A DNA stretch of 64,000 bases, taken from NCBI GenBank assembly GCA_023362775.1, contig JALMGJ010000008.1, forward strand, positions 39,657,501-39,721,500, read 5' to 3'. The notes beneath the pieces are model-generated. The model did no database searches, was not told where the DNA came from, and worked only from the letters and a program-made list of their open reading frames with translations. The position numbers and the translations under genes are program-made. This document shows positions 1-10,838 of this stretch, in pieces (the stretch's first letter is position 1; each line of letters opens with the position of its first letter). Origin of the DNA: Charina bottae (taxonomy: Eukaryota; Chordata; Lepidosauria; Squamata; Charinaidae).

Positions 1-489
1 CATAATTCCAGTACTGGAGGTTGCCATTCTGAATTGATTTTGGATTAAAATGTAGTGCAATTTAACCTTTTTTGTATTGACCTCCTGGAAATATATTTTT
101 AAACTTGCGGGAACAGCGCCATTATTGTATTTAGTAGTAATGCCTGTCAAAACTTGAGTTTCTGATCCCAGTTACACTGGAACTTCCAGTATGATGGTGC
201 CTAAAGCACCAATATGTTCATTGCCACCTTACTTGGCACACATCAAGCTTCCTATCTCACTTGACTTTTTGTATGACTAAAAATGGGAAACCTCCATTTT
301 GTACAGCACTAGATGTTTAAAAAGCATTCTCTTGGGCTCCAAATGGCCCCAATTAGTTTGGAAACTGAAAATGAAGGGTGGATCCAGCCCAGTTCTTTGG
401 AAATATTCTGACTTGCCTTCCCCAAAAGGCCAAAAGTAAGCAAGGGCAACCCACCTAGATTTTGGCATCTGGAAATCTTTTGTTAATCT
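1..489. other. Unassigned AT-rich sequence
   Basis: I recognise no repeat family, exon or RNA gene here. A 63-codon open frame at 277-468 on the minus strand has no recognisable motif and is treated as chance. Confidence 0.4.
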
Positions 490-690
490 TTAAAAGCTAA
501 GTAGGATTCAACCTGGTTGCTGCTTGGATGGATGGGACACCTGTAGGAAGTCCTTGGGTGGTAGGGTAGAGAGGGAAGGTTAAAAAAAATCCCAGAAGAT
601 GATTATGGCAAACACTTCTGTATTGCTGCCAAGAGAGTTGCATAGACATGCCAAGGTTAACATGAGACTTAAAGCAATGTTAATGGCATT
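490..690 (+). mobile_element. 5S rRNA-derived SINE relic
   Basis: AAAGCTAAGTAGGATTCAAC followed by CCTGGTTGCTGCTTGGATGG matches the internal promoter (A box to C box) of 5S rRNA. A SINE body follows (CCAGAAGATGATTATGGCAA, then CACTTCTGTATTGCTGCCAA). Polymerase III elements built on 5S rRNA are known in squamates. The copy is diverged and its boundaries are approximate. Confidence 0.6.
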
Positions 691-948
691 CTATGGAAGA
701 GGGCTTGAAGGGTGATGAATCCTATTCTGGTAGATTGATGCTTCTACCTATGTTTTGTCCTCATAGCAGCCATGTTACGATTGAGCAAGCTCCCCAGTAG
801 CCATATTGCACGAGCAGTTGGATGTTTTCTGAATTCCAGATCCATTCACCAGCCCAAAAAGTGTGGGGATCCCTTGCATAATGCAAGTATTGGCAAAGTG
901 TGATTAAGTACAAACTTTAAAAACGTTTGGGAACTTTTAATATCAGTA

Positions 949-2718
949 CAGGTAGTCCTTGTTTGGCAACTGCCTCGTTTAGTGACTGTTCACAGTCATG
1001 ACGGTGGTGAAAAAATAACTTTACAACCAATCCTCCAGACCTTTGCAGGTCTGTAAAGCAAAGGAAAGCTGAAGTAAGATCATAAGCACAGTTGTGGTGG
1101 ACTTCCGGTGGGGATATGGCGGACTGAACAGCTGTGCCTGTGGCTCAGCAGGCAGAACTGACAACATGGCAGGTTTTTCGGGCTCAGGCAGGTTTTTCCT
1201 GAAGCCCAGGAGTGTTTTTCCGGCAAAAGGAAAATGCTCGGAATCACCCCATCTGTTCTCCGGACGGCTGCTTGCAGCCAGAAGATCACAAACAGCGTTA
1301 GCGCTCGACTGGTAAGAGCTAGCCAGGAGGCTGGGATGTCACCATTTCCAAGCCGCGCTGTAGCCTTAAAGGGACACTAAGACCGGCCACCCCATTTCTA
1401 AATCACCCAATTTATATATTTTTTTAAAGTATGCATACCCTAAGAGAGGCTTTCTACAGCAAGGAGCAGCGGGTTCTCTTGGTGCTTATCGTTATTTTTG
1501 GGATTAATTTTTTTAAAAAAATTCTTTTTACGTTTTCGACTTTGCTTTGCATCCAAATATTAAGGAGGATTGAGAGTAAATAATTGTCTCCCTGTTACTA
1601 CTTTTGTACTAAATTTGAAGATATTAGCATTTTCCTACACGTTGAACTGGCTGTTTTGAACTTTCAGCTTTCTGCTTCTACTTTCCCTGGGGAATTGTCT
1701 GCATATCTCACTTTCGCTTGTGTAAACACATTCCATATCTTTGACTTTCGCTGGTTAAGCTCCTAGGGGGTGCCATAATCTACTGCGTGAGACATGGAGG
1801 ATTTTAATCAGACTTTCTCTGACTTCCACTGAGATTTTAAACAGATTTTTTCTGATCCTTACCAAGTTTTTATGCAAGGCATAAAATATGAGGTCTAAAA
1901 TGTGTTATCTGGTTGGGGATGTGGATGAAACGAATTTAACAGCGACAGAAATGTCTCTTCTAAAAGTGAGATCAGGACTTCTGTTGAAATGCTGGATGAA
2001 GATCGGATAATTGAGTTGAAGAAATTAAAGGGAGAGATGAAGTTGCAAGCCATAAGTGAAATTGACCTGATGGAATGCCATGGAAAAGAAGGGGTTATTG
2101 TGTATGGGAGGTCTTCTGAAGAGAAGTCGGAGTTTTTGAGGGGAGCAGTTGGGCTGTTTGATTTTTTTTAAGAAAAAAGCTCTGTGTGCATTGGGATATG
2201 TAAATGCTCTGGTATATTTTGAAGTGGGTTATGGGTTTAAGAATATTTATCTGGATTGCTTTTAGAGATTGGCTGACTTCATTTATCTTTAATGATCTGG
2301 ATTAAGATTATTAAGGTATAATATAAAAATAAATAAATGTTTTGGGTTTAATATGGTCAAGATTGTATTTAGTGATTTTCATAATGTGCCAATGGAATGA
2401 TTTATAGAAATAATGTGATTTTGGTTTAGTATAGAGTAAGGGACTGATTATGGAAAATTGTTGTATATCCTTGCTGTTAAAAGTTGGAAGTCACCTCTTT
2501 TTGTAATCTTAAAAAAAAATTGTTCTCTTCTGTTACCACACCTTTTTAGTTTTTTCTCTTTTTTTCTTTGTAGTTTTTGTTTTTCTGTAGCTTTTATCTT
2601 TGTTTGAAACTTAATAAAATTCTTATATTAAAAAAAAGTTGTGGTTTCACTTAGCAACCACTTTGCTTAACATCCAAGTTGCTGGCCCCAATTGTGGTCG
2701 CTAAACGAGGACTACCTG
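949..2718 (+). mobile_element. Pogo/Tigger-like DNA transposon remnant, split by an L1
   Basis: Left end CAGGTAGTCCTTG and right end CGAGGACTACCTG are inverted repeats flanked by TA on both sides (947-948 and 2719-2720), as in Tc1/mariner-pogo elements. Only about 230 bp belong to the element; the remainder is the L1 at 1099-2637. It has no transposase frame, so it is a MITE. A second copy lies at 10972-11312. Confidence 0.75.
1099..2637 (+). mobile_element. Short L1 LINE: full 5' end, ORF1 remnant, 3' tail, no ORF2
   Basis: Flanked by a perfect 9-bp target duplication AGTTGTGGT (1090-1098 and 2638-2646), with AATAAA at 2614-2619 and a poly(A) tail. The 5' region (GGACTTCCGGTGGGGATATG onward) matches the L1 copies at 6364-8444 and 35164-36004. 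The ORF1 start at about 1795 is broken by a stop; a 60-codon open piece at 1989-2171 remains. No reverse transcriptase or endonuclease sequence is present, so this is an internally deleted, non-autonomous copy. Confidence 0.8.
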
Positions 2719-3092
2719 TAGTTCTACAGTAAGTGAATTTTCTAGCTGTGTGAGCAGCTGGATCAACATATGCAGATGTCAACATTCACTACATATTAAC
2801 TGTATTTTCAGGGCTAGTTATAAGAGGCAATTGGCTTAAATCTTAATTCAGTTCCTGAATAGTCCATTGCAAAGTCAGCCATTGCATCTTGGTACTTTTA
2901 AATAAGAGGGAGAATGAATTTCAGCTTTCAAAATAACTTCTATGTACACAATCCATTGATCTCAACGGAGGAATTTGTGGTTCTGAAGAGAGAGTACTGT
3001 TACCAAGATCTAGCTGTTTATCTTCAGTGGCTGGCAGCAAGCTTTAGCACAAGCTTTTGAATGGAGACCTTTTCAGTGCTTCCTACCCAAAT
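2719..3092. other. Unassigned sequence
   Basis: No recognisable repeat or exon between the Tigger-like element and the next hAT MITE. Confidence 0.4.
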
Positions 3093-3100
3093 CCTTAATC

Positions 3101-3269
3101 CAGAGCTTTCCAAACTGTGTGTCGCGACACAAAAGTGTGTCGCCACACACAGTCTGGTGTGTCGCCACATAACCCGGAAGCGCTGATCATCAGCGCTTCC
3201 GGATGTTCCCGCGGCGACACACCAGCACCGGTTGGTGTGTCGCCGCGGGAAAAACTTTGGAAAGCCCTG
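3101..3269 (+). mobile_element. hAT MITE, 'TTTCCAAACTGTGTGTCGCG' family, short palindromic copy
   Basis: Ends CAGAGCTTTCCAAACT and ACTTTGGAAAGCCCTG, with a perfect 8-bp target duplication CCTTAATC (3093-3100 and 3270-3277), the hAT signature. The interior holds CGGAAGCGCTGAT, a single C, then its exact reverse complement. Related copies are at 15934, 22658, about 28436, 29341 and 42707. Confidence 0.85.
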
Positions 3270-3277
3270 CCTTAATC

Positions 3278-3899
3278 ATAGATGTTGGGATTAGTAAATT
3301 TTAAATGTTTGCACTGGATCTAATTATCCATTTATTCATGTAAAACAGGATGGAAAGAGGTAAAGCCTGATTTCTGTATCACAAACTAGCTTGTTTTTAA
3401 TTGACTAAAAACTACAGTGAAATCAAGTAATGGGGATAAACAAACAAAAGATAAAGGCCATGTGATCAGATTAAAAATATTGGTGTAAATCTAGTCTCGG
3501 ATGAAAATCTTAAGAATTAGAATATTTTGTACACGCGGATTTAACCTGCATGGGTGGAAACAAGAAAATCTTGCAGGCGGGCTAGAACTCCAAACCCCCC
3601 CCCCCCATTTCAATACCTTTTTCTGATTCTCACTGGGAAAGTTACTTCTTAAATTGGGCATACTGTAGAAACAAAGGGGGAATTTTGTTCAGTTTTTTTG
3701 TAAGCATTACCTAATTAGATCTAATAGCCTGTCACTTTGCAAGAAAGTAATCTTCCAAATAGGAGAGGAAGGAGCATTAGCTACTTTATTAATGGGTGAA
3801 AGCAAGCATTTTGTATATAAAAATAGGGTTTAAACAAATATTTGTGCTCCATATAGAATATTTCGTACACCATGTAAGTTTTAACTGCTTAAACATTCC
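3278..3899. other. Region downstream of the VAMP8-like stop codon, probable 3'UTR and spacer
   Basis: No repeat recognised apart from a short C-run near 3595-3606. The part nearest 3900 is probably transcribed 3'UTR on the minus strand. Confidence 0.4.
3785..3790 (-). terminator. Candidate poly(A) signal for the VAMP8-like gene
   Basis: AATAAA on the minus strand, about 110 bases past the TAA of the VAMP8-like frame. The position suits a short 3'UTR, but AATAAA is common by chance in AT-rich DNA and no transcript evidence is available. A second AATAAA lies near 3331-3336. Confidence 0.35.
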
Positions 3900-5512
3900 T
3901 TAGATTGGAATAATTCCTGTGGCTATAAGAATTATGAAAACAAGAATGATGATAAGGACCGTTGCTATAATTACGATCATTTTAGCATTTTTCCACCACA
4001 TCTTCTTTGAAATCTTGGTGGTAGTTTTTTGGAAACCATGAGCCTGAAATCAGATGGGAAAAATTGTTAATGGATTCATTCAGTAGGATGAAATTGCTTT
4101 AAAAATACGGTATATATTTTGTTCAGTAACTTTGTTTTATTTAAAGAGTGATTAAAACATTTGAAAAGCTCTGCAGTAGCTCCTGCCCTCTGGAACATTC
4201 TACCCCCGGAGATGAGGTTGGCCCAACTGCTCCTGGCCTTCTGGAGGAATTTGAAGACCTGGCTCTGCCACCTGGCTTGGGGTGAGGAGAGGAGTAGGCA
4301 TCGTTGGGGATGGCTAGTGTCCTAAACTGATCGTTACATACAAGCCTGAGTTAGATCGTCAGCCGTTGGATTCCATTTCCATTTTTATTTATATTTTTAG
4401 CTGTAATTGCATTTTATATGTTGTAATGTATATATTGTAAGTTACTGTTTTAATGATTGTGTTGTTGTAAACTGCCCAGAGTCCCTCTGGTAGGAGGAGA
4501 TGGGCGGTGACAAATCTAATAAAATTGTGGGAGGTGATGGAAGAGAAAAGGTCCATATAATGGCAATTAAATTGCTTAAAACTGCATCTAATTTCACCTG
4601 AGTGGGTTTCCATTCATGCAGTTTGTTCCATATATGACGGAAGGTGCAAAGCTGTGGGAGAATCTAGCAGAGCAGGGGTATCTCAGTCAATGAATTATTA
4701 CTCCCCTTAATTAGCCAATTCACACTTTCAGGAACTTGCCCAGTTTTCTCAAGTAATAGGACTTGGCTATTACCTCCTGGGGACAACAGCATTGGATGAT
4801 AGAGTTCTCTCTCTCTCTCTCTCTGAGGCAGTGTTTCTCAACCTTGGCAACTCTTAAGATGTGTGGACTTCAACTCCCAGAATTCTCTAGTCACCATAGA
4901 TGACTGGGGAATTCTGGGAGTTGAAGTCCACACATCTTAGAGTTGCAAAGGTTGAGAAACACTGCTCTAAGGCAGGGCTCCCTAACCTGTGGGCTACGGC
5001 CCACTAGTGGGCCATAGCCTGTTAGGAAGTGGGCCATGGGGCTCCCGCCTGCAAACCCCGCCCCCCGGTGTGCTTGATTACCCCGCCCCCGGTGCACGCA
5101 ATTGGCTCCCACCTGCAAACCCCACCCCCGGTGCGCACGATTGGCTCCCGCCTGCAAACCCCCCCCCCAGTCCGTGGAAAAAAATTCTTCCACGACCGGT
5201 CCCTGGTGCCGAAAAGGTTGGGGACCGCTGCGTCTAAGGGATCTGCTAGCTAGTTCTGTTATAGAGTAGATCTATCACTTGCCATGGTTTTTCCAAATTG
5301 TGCCTGCCTTCAAGGGAAAGGTGGTCCTTAGGCTCACCTATACATCTAAAGTAAACAATTACCGCTGTTTCAAGATCATCACTTCGACCAGCAAGTTCAC
5401 TCAGTCGCTCTTCTCTTTCCAGGACCTTTTCAATGTTTTGAGTTATAACGGTTTTCACGTCATCGACTTTGACTTGAAGTGTAGAAATCGTGACATTGGT
5501 GGGTTTATCCAT
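3900..5512 (-). CDS. VAMP8: VAMP8-like R-SNARE (endobrevin), two coding exons: 5512-5363 and 4043-3900
   Basis: Vesicle-anchored R-SNARE; the family pairs with syntaxin and SNAP-type Q-SNAREs to drive late endosome, lysosome and granule fusion. Exon 5512-5363 (50 codons) opens with ATG directly after an AG acceptor (CTGGGCAG|ATG), so a non-coding upstream exon is likely. It carries the SNARE heptads, with LEREERLSEL placing the zero-layer arginine at residue 33, and ends GCG|GTAATT. Exon 4043-3900 follows TTTCAG, continues in phase 0, and holds KKMWWKN (residues 63-69), an uninterrupted hydrophobic anchor (about 72-92), a short tail ATGIIPI and TAA. The product is 97 residues; mammalian VAMP8 is about 100. 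Residue spacing from DLE to WWKN equals VAMP8, and the TQN(I/V)E stretch fits VAMP8 better than VAMP2/3/4/5. The 1,319-bp intron holds a CR1 relic and two hAT elements. There are no stops or frameshifts. A lineage-specific VAMP8 paralogue is possible. The 5'UTR exon was not found. Confidence 0.88.
4171..4526 (+). mobile_element. CR1 LINE 3' end, in the VAMP8-like intron
   Basis: Codes for decayed TALWNILPPE-like and LKTWLC-like residues, which end CR1 ORF2. It then reads through the 3'UTR signature CCAGAGTCCCTCTGGTAGGA / GAGATGGGCGGTGA and ends in AATCTAATAAAA. It is 5' truncated. Confidence 0.75.
4806..4824. repeat. (CT)n microsatellite
   Basis: Uninterrupted CT dinucleotides directly before the hAT MITE at 4829. 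Confidence 0.9.
4829..4964 (+). mobile_element. hAT MITE, SPIN-like 'CAGTGTTTCTCAACCTTGGC' family, copy 1
   Basis: Near-palindromic: CAGTGTTTCTCAACCTTGGC at the left, AAGGTTGAGAAACACTG at the right, around CTTCAACTCCCAGAATT and its complement. Target duplication CTCTGAGG / CTCTAAGG (7 of 8). Other copies: 5806, 6274, 10760, 18220, 41940 (half) and 45243. Confidence 0.85.
4973..5231 (+). mobile_element. MER1/Charlie3-like hAT element
   Basis: Starts CAGGGCTCCCTAACCTGTGG and ends GGTTGGGGACCGCTGC, with CCTGTTAGGAAGTGGGCC and CCACGACCGGTCCCTGG inside, as in MER1-type hATs. It abuts the previous MITE. Flanks CTCTAAGG (4965-4972) and GTCTAAGG (5232-5239) look like its target duplication. The interior carries CCCGCC-rich imperfect repeats of about 34 bp. 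Confidence 0.75.
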
Positions 5513-5797
5513 CTGCCCAGGATACAGTTTATTTATACTCAATACAGATAAAACCAACCTGTCTAAGATAGTAAGCCAGTTAAGATGCCTCTTACTGTTT
5601 CATGAAAAGTATGCTGGGGACTCTATACTATTTTAATATTTAATGCTGAATTGCTCCTCTGCAAGACCGGTTTTATTCTACTTTTCAGCCACAATGAGCA
5701 CCTCAGAGCTAAAAATTACAATTGCAAATCCAGCAACCAAAAACAGCTGGTTATTAAAACTTGAAACCAAATTTTATTTAGTAGGCATTTGTCAATA
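5513..5797. other. Upstream flank of the VAMP8-like coding exon
   Basis: Starts with the splice acceptor on the minus strand. No first exon or promoter motif could be identified. Confidence 0.35.
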
Positions 5798-5805
5798 TTC
5801 TATGT

Positions 5806-5940
5806 CAGTGTTTCTCAACCTTAGCAACTTTAAGATGTGTGGACTTCAACTCCCAGAATTCCCCAGCCAGCTATGGTGGCTAGGGAATTCTGGGAGTTGA
5901 AGTCCACACATCTTAAAGTTACGAAGGTTGAGAAACACTG
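5806..5940 (+). mobile_element. SPIN-like hAT MITE, copy 2
   Basis: Full-length near-palindrome of the CAGTGTTTCTCAACC family. Candidate target duplication TTCTATGT / TTCTACAG (6 of 8). Confidence 0.8.
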
Positions 5941-5948
5941 TTCTACAG

Positions 5949-6265
5949 TATGTATTTATTACCTTTTAAAATTTAACATTTCTATACCACTTTCCTATAA
6001 AATATCCAGTACAATTGACCAAATTCCATAGGATTCTCTCATAAACCAGCAGTGAAAAACATCTTTAAACAATATCGCCAACTGGAAGTCAATGCTCTAA
6101 AATAACAATCCATTTATTATAATATATGGAAACAATCTCTCACTAGAATTATACCCCTCTCCCCCCAAAAGCAAAGACTCAGATTATTTCAACTCCCAAT
6201 AACTGTTTTCTTGGCTGCAATATGAAAATATATTGTCTCTTTCTGGGTTGCTTTTTGACTTCTTA
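5949..6265. other. Unassigned sequence
   Basis: AT-rich, with no repeat family or exon recognised. Confidence 0.4.
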
Positions 6266-6363
6266 ATCTAGACCAGTGTTTCTCAACCTTGGCAACTTTA
6301 AGATGCGTGGACTTCAACTCCCAGAATTTCCCAGCCAGCATGCTGCGAGTTGAAGTCCACACA

Positions 6364-8444
6364 CCTTTTTTTTTCCACTCTATTTTTTTATTAATTTTTC
6401 AAGGTATAATTAAAACACAAAACACAGAATATAAGACAGAGTGCAAGTCTAAAAAAGAAACAAGAAAAACTAAAACAGTGCAGTACACAGAAAAACATAT
6501 AAGACAAGTGGCTTCTGACTTTCTCCAACACAGATATAAAAGTACATAAAAGTTAATCTCTTGCTATTAATTAAACGTTTAGTAACATTATTTCTCTAAA
6601 ATCAAAGCAGTTAATCATCAAAACCCAAAATTGGAACTTCATTTTTTTGCGTTACAAGCAAATAGTCCAAAAGCGGCCTCTAGATAGAAACAAATCCAGC
6701 CATGGTATTTTCTCATATCAATGCTGTCAGTTTATCCATTTGCACCAATTCCATTAACTTAATCATCCAGTCCTCTATTGAGGGAATTTGTTCCTCCTTC
6801 CATCTTTGAGCATACAAGAGTCTCGCTGCTGTTATCATATATAAGAACAGAGTTCCATGTTGCTTCTCAAGCTGTTGGTCCATCAGACCCAAGAGAAACA
6901 GCTCCGGTTTCAGTTGTAAGTCCACTTTAAGAATCTTTTGACTAATACTACATATTTGGTTCCAGAATTTCCTAGCTTTTCTGCAAGCCCACCATAAATG
7001 TTAGAAAGTTCCTTCCTCCTGTAAACATTTCCAGCAAACATTTGATACATTTTAGACAGCTTATCAGGAGTTAAATACCAATGGTACATAATTAATCCAT
7101 TCCTACCACTATTCTATACGTTTCTGTCTATTATAATAAGAATCAAGTTAAAAAGCTCAAGTTATCTACTATTATACTTAATACTACAATTTTAATGATA
7201 ATAACCTAACAAACGTTCTTTAACCCTAATACAACAGTTTTAGTAACTTTAATCTTAATAAACCCATAAAACCAATTCAAGACATTAAATCCAAATCTTT
7301 AAAAGCAAATAACATCAGTCAAATCCTTAAATTTGGATCCTTAAAGCAAACCTGATAAAGATTTTTCGACCCTTATCCCACTTCATAATAAACCAAAGCA
7401 GTTACATATCTCCACAGTATGCTCAGAACTTCCCTTTTAGAAAAATCATCCAGCCCAGCTGCCCCCTTAGTCCTCAAAGATTCCAGGTTCTTTTCCTGGC
7501 ATTCCACTTGGAGATCAATTGCTTGCAGGTCACTCTCTCCCTTGGTTTTCTCCAAGTCCTTTGTGTAATTCTCCTCCAGCGTCTCACTAATAATTCCACT
7601 CTCAGTCTTGGAAAAGTCATTTCTATCACTCTTAAATTCTTCAATTTCATCCACCACACCCCCAACCTGAAGACACATTTTAGATCTTGCAATATCCTGG
7701 ATGTTTTGCATAAAAGCACAATAAAAATCAGAGGAAATCTGCTTCAGATCCTGATGAAGTTCAGAAAAGATCTGTTGGAAATCCTCCATTTCTCACACAG
7801 TCGGCAGCTTGTTTACGTGAGTGAGAGTGAAATACCAGATGCTCTCAAGGGAAAGTAAACGGGAAACTGAAAGCTCAGATCAGCCGATTCACCGTGTAGG
7901 AAATTGCTGATAACTTCATAATTAACACACAAATACTACCAGGAAGGCAATTTTTTAGTCTTGATCTTAATTTCCTTTAGGAGAACGAATTCCAAAACTT
8001 TGAAAAAGAAAAAAAATATTTATTTATTTATAATTAAGAAGTAATCCCAGAAATAATGTTAGGCACCAAGAGAACCAGCTTCTCCTCGCTGTAGAAGGAG
8101 AAGCTCTTGGGGTACATATACTTAAAAAAATACAAATTGGTGTTTAAGAAGTGCAGTCGCTGGATTTAGTGTCCCAAGGCTACAGCGCGGCTTGGAAAAT
8201 GGTGAAATCCCGCGCCTCCCAGCTGATCTTACCAGGCGAATGCGAAGTTCTATTTGCAATCTTCTGGCTACAATCAGCCTTACAGAGGACAGATGGGGTG
8301 ATTCCTGGAATTCTCCTTGATCCGGAGAATGTTTTTGGGCTTCAGGAAGACCTGCCTGAGCCCAGAAAATCCACCGTGCTGTCAGCTTCGCCCGCCAAAC
8401 CAACAAGTGCAGCTGCTCAGTCTGCCATTCCCTGGAAGTCTCCG
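6364..8444 (-). mobile_element. L1 LINE, internally deleted, with 5'UTR, ORF1 start and ORF2 end
   Basis: Reads on the minus strand from GAGACTTCCAGGGAATGGC at about 8443 to a poly(A) tail (T-run at 6366). Target duplication AAGTCCACACA / AAATCCACACA (10 of 11). A 5'UTR of about 650 bp precedes ORF1. Near 6880-7060 the ORF2 C-terminus is visible in broken frame: a CWKC...H.WW.C-type cysteine/histidine cluster, then ITAARLLYAQRWK and KLMELVQMDKLTALI, typical of L1. Endonuclease and reverse transcriptase domains are missing. Confidence 0.85.
7373..7789 (-). pseudogene. L1 ORF1 N-terminal part (138 codons)
   Basis: ATG follows the L1 5'UTR. The frame begins MEDFQQIFSELHQDLKQISS and is rich in Glu, Lys, Asp and Leu, fitting the coiled-coil N-terminal region of an L1 ORF1 RNA-binding protein. 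The related copy at 1099-2637 starts in the same way. The frame ends before any RRM or C-terminal domain, so it is a truncated remnant and not a host gene. Confidence 0.7.
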
Positions 8445-8472
8445 AAATCCACACATCTTAAAGTTGCCAAGG

Positions 8473-8736
8473 TGTCAGGGCCAGCCCAAGAACAACGACG
8501 AGTCAGTGTATCCAAAACTCCAGTTCTTTATTTGCTCTCACCATACAGACAGAATTTTGCCAGACTAAAGCTACTCTAACTGACCTAAGGGAAAGTAACC
8601 TGGGAGAGACTAGGGCGGGGCTACCCTGAAACTCTTTATTCTTCCACCAACGCTCTCCGGACTGTGAGTCCTCTTATCTCCTTGGAATGCGCTCCCTCCT
8701 TCCTGAGAACCAGCGGCAGCGCCGAAATCCACCACA
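8473..8736 (-). mobile_element. Solo LTR (264 bp), within the MITE
   Basis: TGTCAGGGCC...CCACCACA has TG...CA ends and a perfect 5-bp target duplication CAAGG (8468-8472 and 8737-8741). On the minus strand it carries AATAAA (8527-8532), giving the orientation. No internal retroelement sequence remains, so it probably formed by LTR-LTR recombination. Confidence 0.85.
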
Positions 8737-8985
8737 CAAGGTTGAGAAACATTGGTCTAGACTATAGCCCTGGGATTCCTGGTAATCTCTCATCTAAGGG
8801 AGGTTTTTGTGGTTCTGCCAAGGTTGGCTAGGTTGTGCCATCTGCTGTAGACAAGCTTGAATGAAAATACTAAATCGAATGGGTAAAATGTTTTACGCTG
8901 TTAAAAGCCACCTCTGAAAGTTCAAACTTCGAAGCACTGAGAGGTCTAGTGATGTGTGGGTAGAGAATGGCCAGTTTGTTTAATC

Positions 8986-9271
8986 CAGTCTTTCTCAACC
9001 TTTTGACCCTGGAGGAACCCTTGAAATATTTTTCAACCCTCGGGGAACCCCTGCACAAATACTGTATAGGCCAGAAGTTCCAAAATTACTATATTTGTTT
9101 CATGGGTAGGCCTGTATATATGCACTAACAGTATTCTTAAACTAAAAATAAAGAATGAAACTTACCTCTTTAATGTGAAGTTGCTCGGATTTGAAATAAT
9201 TTTTTAAATATATCGTGATCTCCCAGGGAACCCCTAGTGACCTCTCATGGAACCCTGGTTGAGAAACCCTG
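8986..9271 (+). mobile_element. hAT MITE, 'CAGTCTTTCTCAACC' family
   Basis: Ends CAGTCTTTCTCAACCTTTTG and GGTTGAGAAACCCTG, with GGAACCCTTGAAATA inside. Target duplication unclear. A sibling copy at 24974-25148 has a good one. Confidence 0.7.
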
Positions 9272-9279
9272 CTTTAGCA

Positions 9280-10751
9280 GATAGCGTTTTATGTGTATGC
9301 TGTAGATGTCTGCAACAAGGGTCAAAAAAGTCAATATGGAAGCCACCAACGCATGATCAAAGTCCTGCTGCTTTGAAGTGGTGCTTTGGCTGCCATCTTG
9401 AGTTTTTTGACCCCCTGTGGGCACCACTGTATATATGTGCATATGATCATGTAGGACAGAAAATGGGACGTACCAATTTAAATTCAAACACGCACTCTAT
9501 TTCTATACATTGTTAAGCCTTGGCTTTCCCCAAATGTGGCCAAAACACCTTTTCTGCGAGTTTCTTCTGATAATCACCAGTACACATGAATAAACAAGGC
9601 AGCAACAGTGATTAAATAAAAATCTGATTTAAAATCTCCCCCTTGTGCCTACCAGAGGTTACATGCCATGTATACCATAAAGGTGTGGAAGGAGACATCA
9701 CCCCTCGAGGCCCTGTCTCTTGCGTAGGACAGGATGGTAAAGGGGTACGTTGAATGGCCACATGGTTTTACTTGACGGTGGAGCAAGTCAACAGTGGAAC
9801 CAATTGTCCAAAGAAATGGTCAAAGATCTCCAAGCAGAAGATGGCAGCTGCTTTAGATTTGGATTTACTTTACTTCTCATGCTACGACACAGAAGCCATT
9901 TTGGATATGCTGTTAAATATCACGTATCTCAGAAACATAAACAGACACTGATAATTTACTTTCCCAACTCTGTTGAGATAGTGCTAATTTCAGAATGTTC
10001 CTAAAGTTTAATGCTAATTTGTTTTCCAAAAAAAGGCTTTCACATCTGAGGTCACCTCTTCATGGTATGTGTGTGTACACAGTATAGTGGTTTTATTGAA
10101 ATTTTATTAGCAATCATATAGCAGTTCAAGACTTTGGATTCAATACTAATTGCATAAGCTCTGTATGCAAACTTTGGCTGTAAAATCAATTTCTAATTGG
10201 TTTCTACTTTTTAAAACATAATTCGCAGTGAAGTCATACAACAGAGGGCAACACGTTTCTTCCCCTGTTCCTCTGCACTGACAGGATCTAAAAACCCTTG
10301 ATATTCTTAAGGGACCCCTCAACTAATCTACCATTTTGACTTCCTTCCATTGCATTTTAGTTTGGAGCCACCCAGTTAACATAATCTGAGATTACAAGTA
10401 CAGTTCCTAAAGTATTCCTATATTAATTAGTACATGCTGATTTTAAATCTCTCTTGCGGCAAGCATAACTGTTCTGCTACAGGGAAAATAATTGTGTTAT
10501 TTTCTCTAAAACTGCTTGGAAGATTTACCAGCGGAGCTAAAGTACTTAAAATGTGTATATTTTCCTCGGTGTATTATTTGGAAGATACTAGTCTCTTGAA
10601 ATGCAGCAGAAAATTATTTAACCTTTAGCTATTTACTATGGTAAGACATTCAAAGATTGAATTTAACTTAATTAAACTAAAGAAATAGCTGAAATAGCTG
10701 TTTTATGGAGAAAGTCAGAAATGAACATTTATTACATGTTTTACTCAAATC
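9280..10751. other. Unassigned, repeat-poor sequence
   Basis: I recognise no repeat or exon. Open frames of up to 89 codons show no motif. Confidence 0.4.
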
Positions 10752-10759
10752 CTGTAGAT

Positions 10760-10838
10760 CAGTGTTTCTCAAACTTGGCAACTTCAAGACACATGGACTT
10801 GAACTCCCAGAATTCCCGAGCCTGTCTGAGAAACACTG
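10760..10838 (+). mobile_element. SPIN-like hAT MITE, copy 4, internally deleted
   Basis: 79 bp between target duplications CTGTAGAT (10752-10759) and CTGTAGAC (10839-10846). Most of the right arm is missing. Confidence 0.8.

Larger units (their letters stand above)
6274..8754 (+). mobile_element. SPIN-like hAT MITE, copy 3, split by an L1 and a solo LTR
   Basis: Left part 6274-6363, middle 8445-8472 and right 8737-8754 join into one ordinary MITE of about 130 bp. Outer target duplication ATCTAGAC (6266-6273) / GTCTAGAC (8755-8762). The L1 (6364-8444) and the LTR (8473-8736) are separate later insertions. Confidence 0.85.

Noticed and set aside
490..560. 5S rRNA gene
   Set aside because: Only the internal promoter part is similar, it is diverged, and a SINE body follows.
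5246..5362. Extension of the VAMP8 frame past the donor site as a 103-codon single-exon protein
   Set aside because: Residues after GCG|GTAATT lose all SNARE similarity, while the exon at 4043 resumes it in phase with the exact family spacing.
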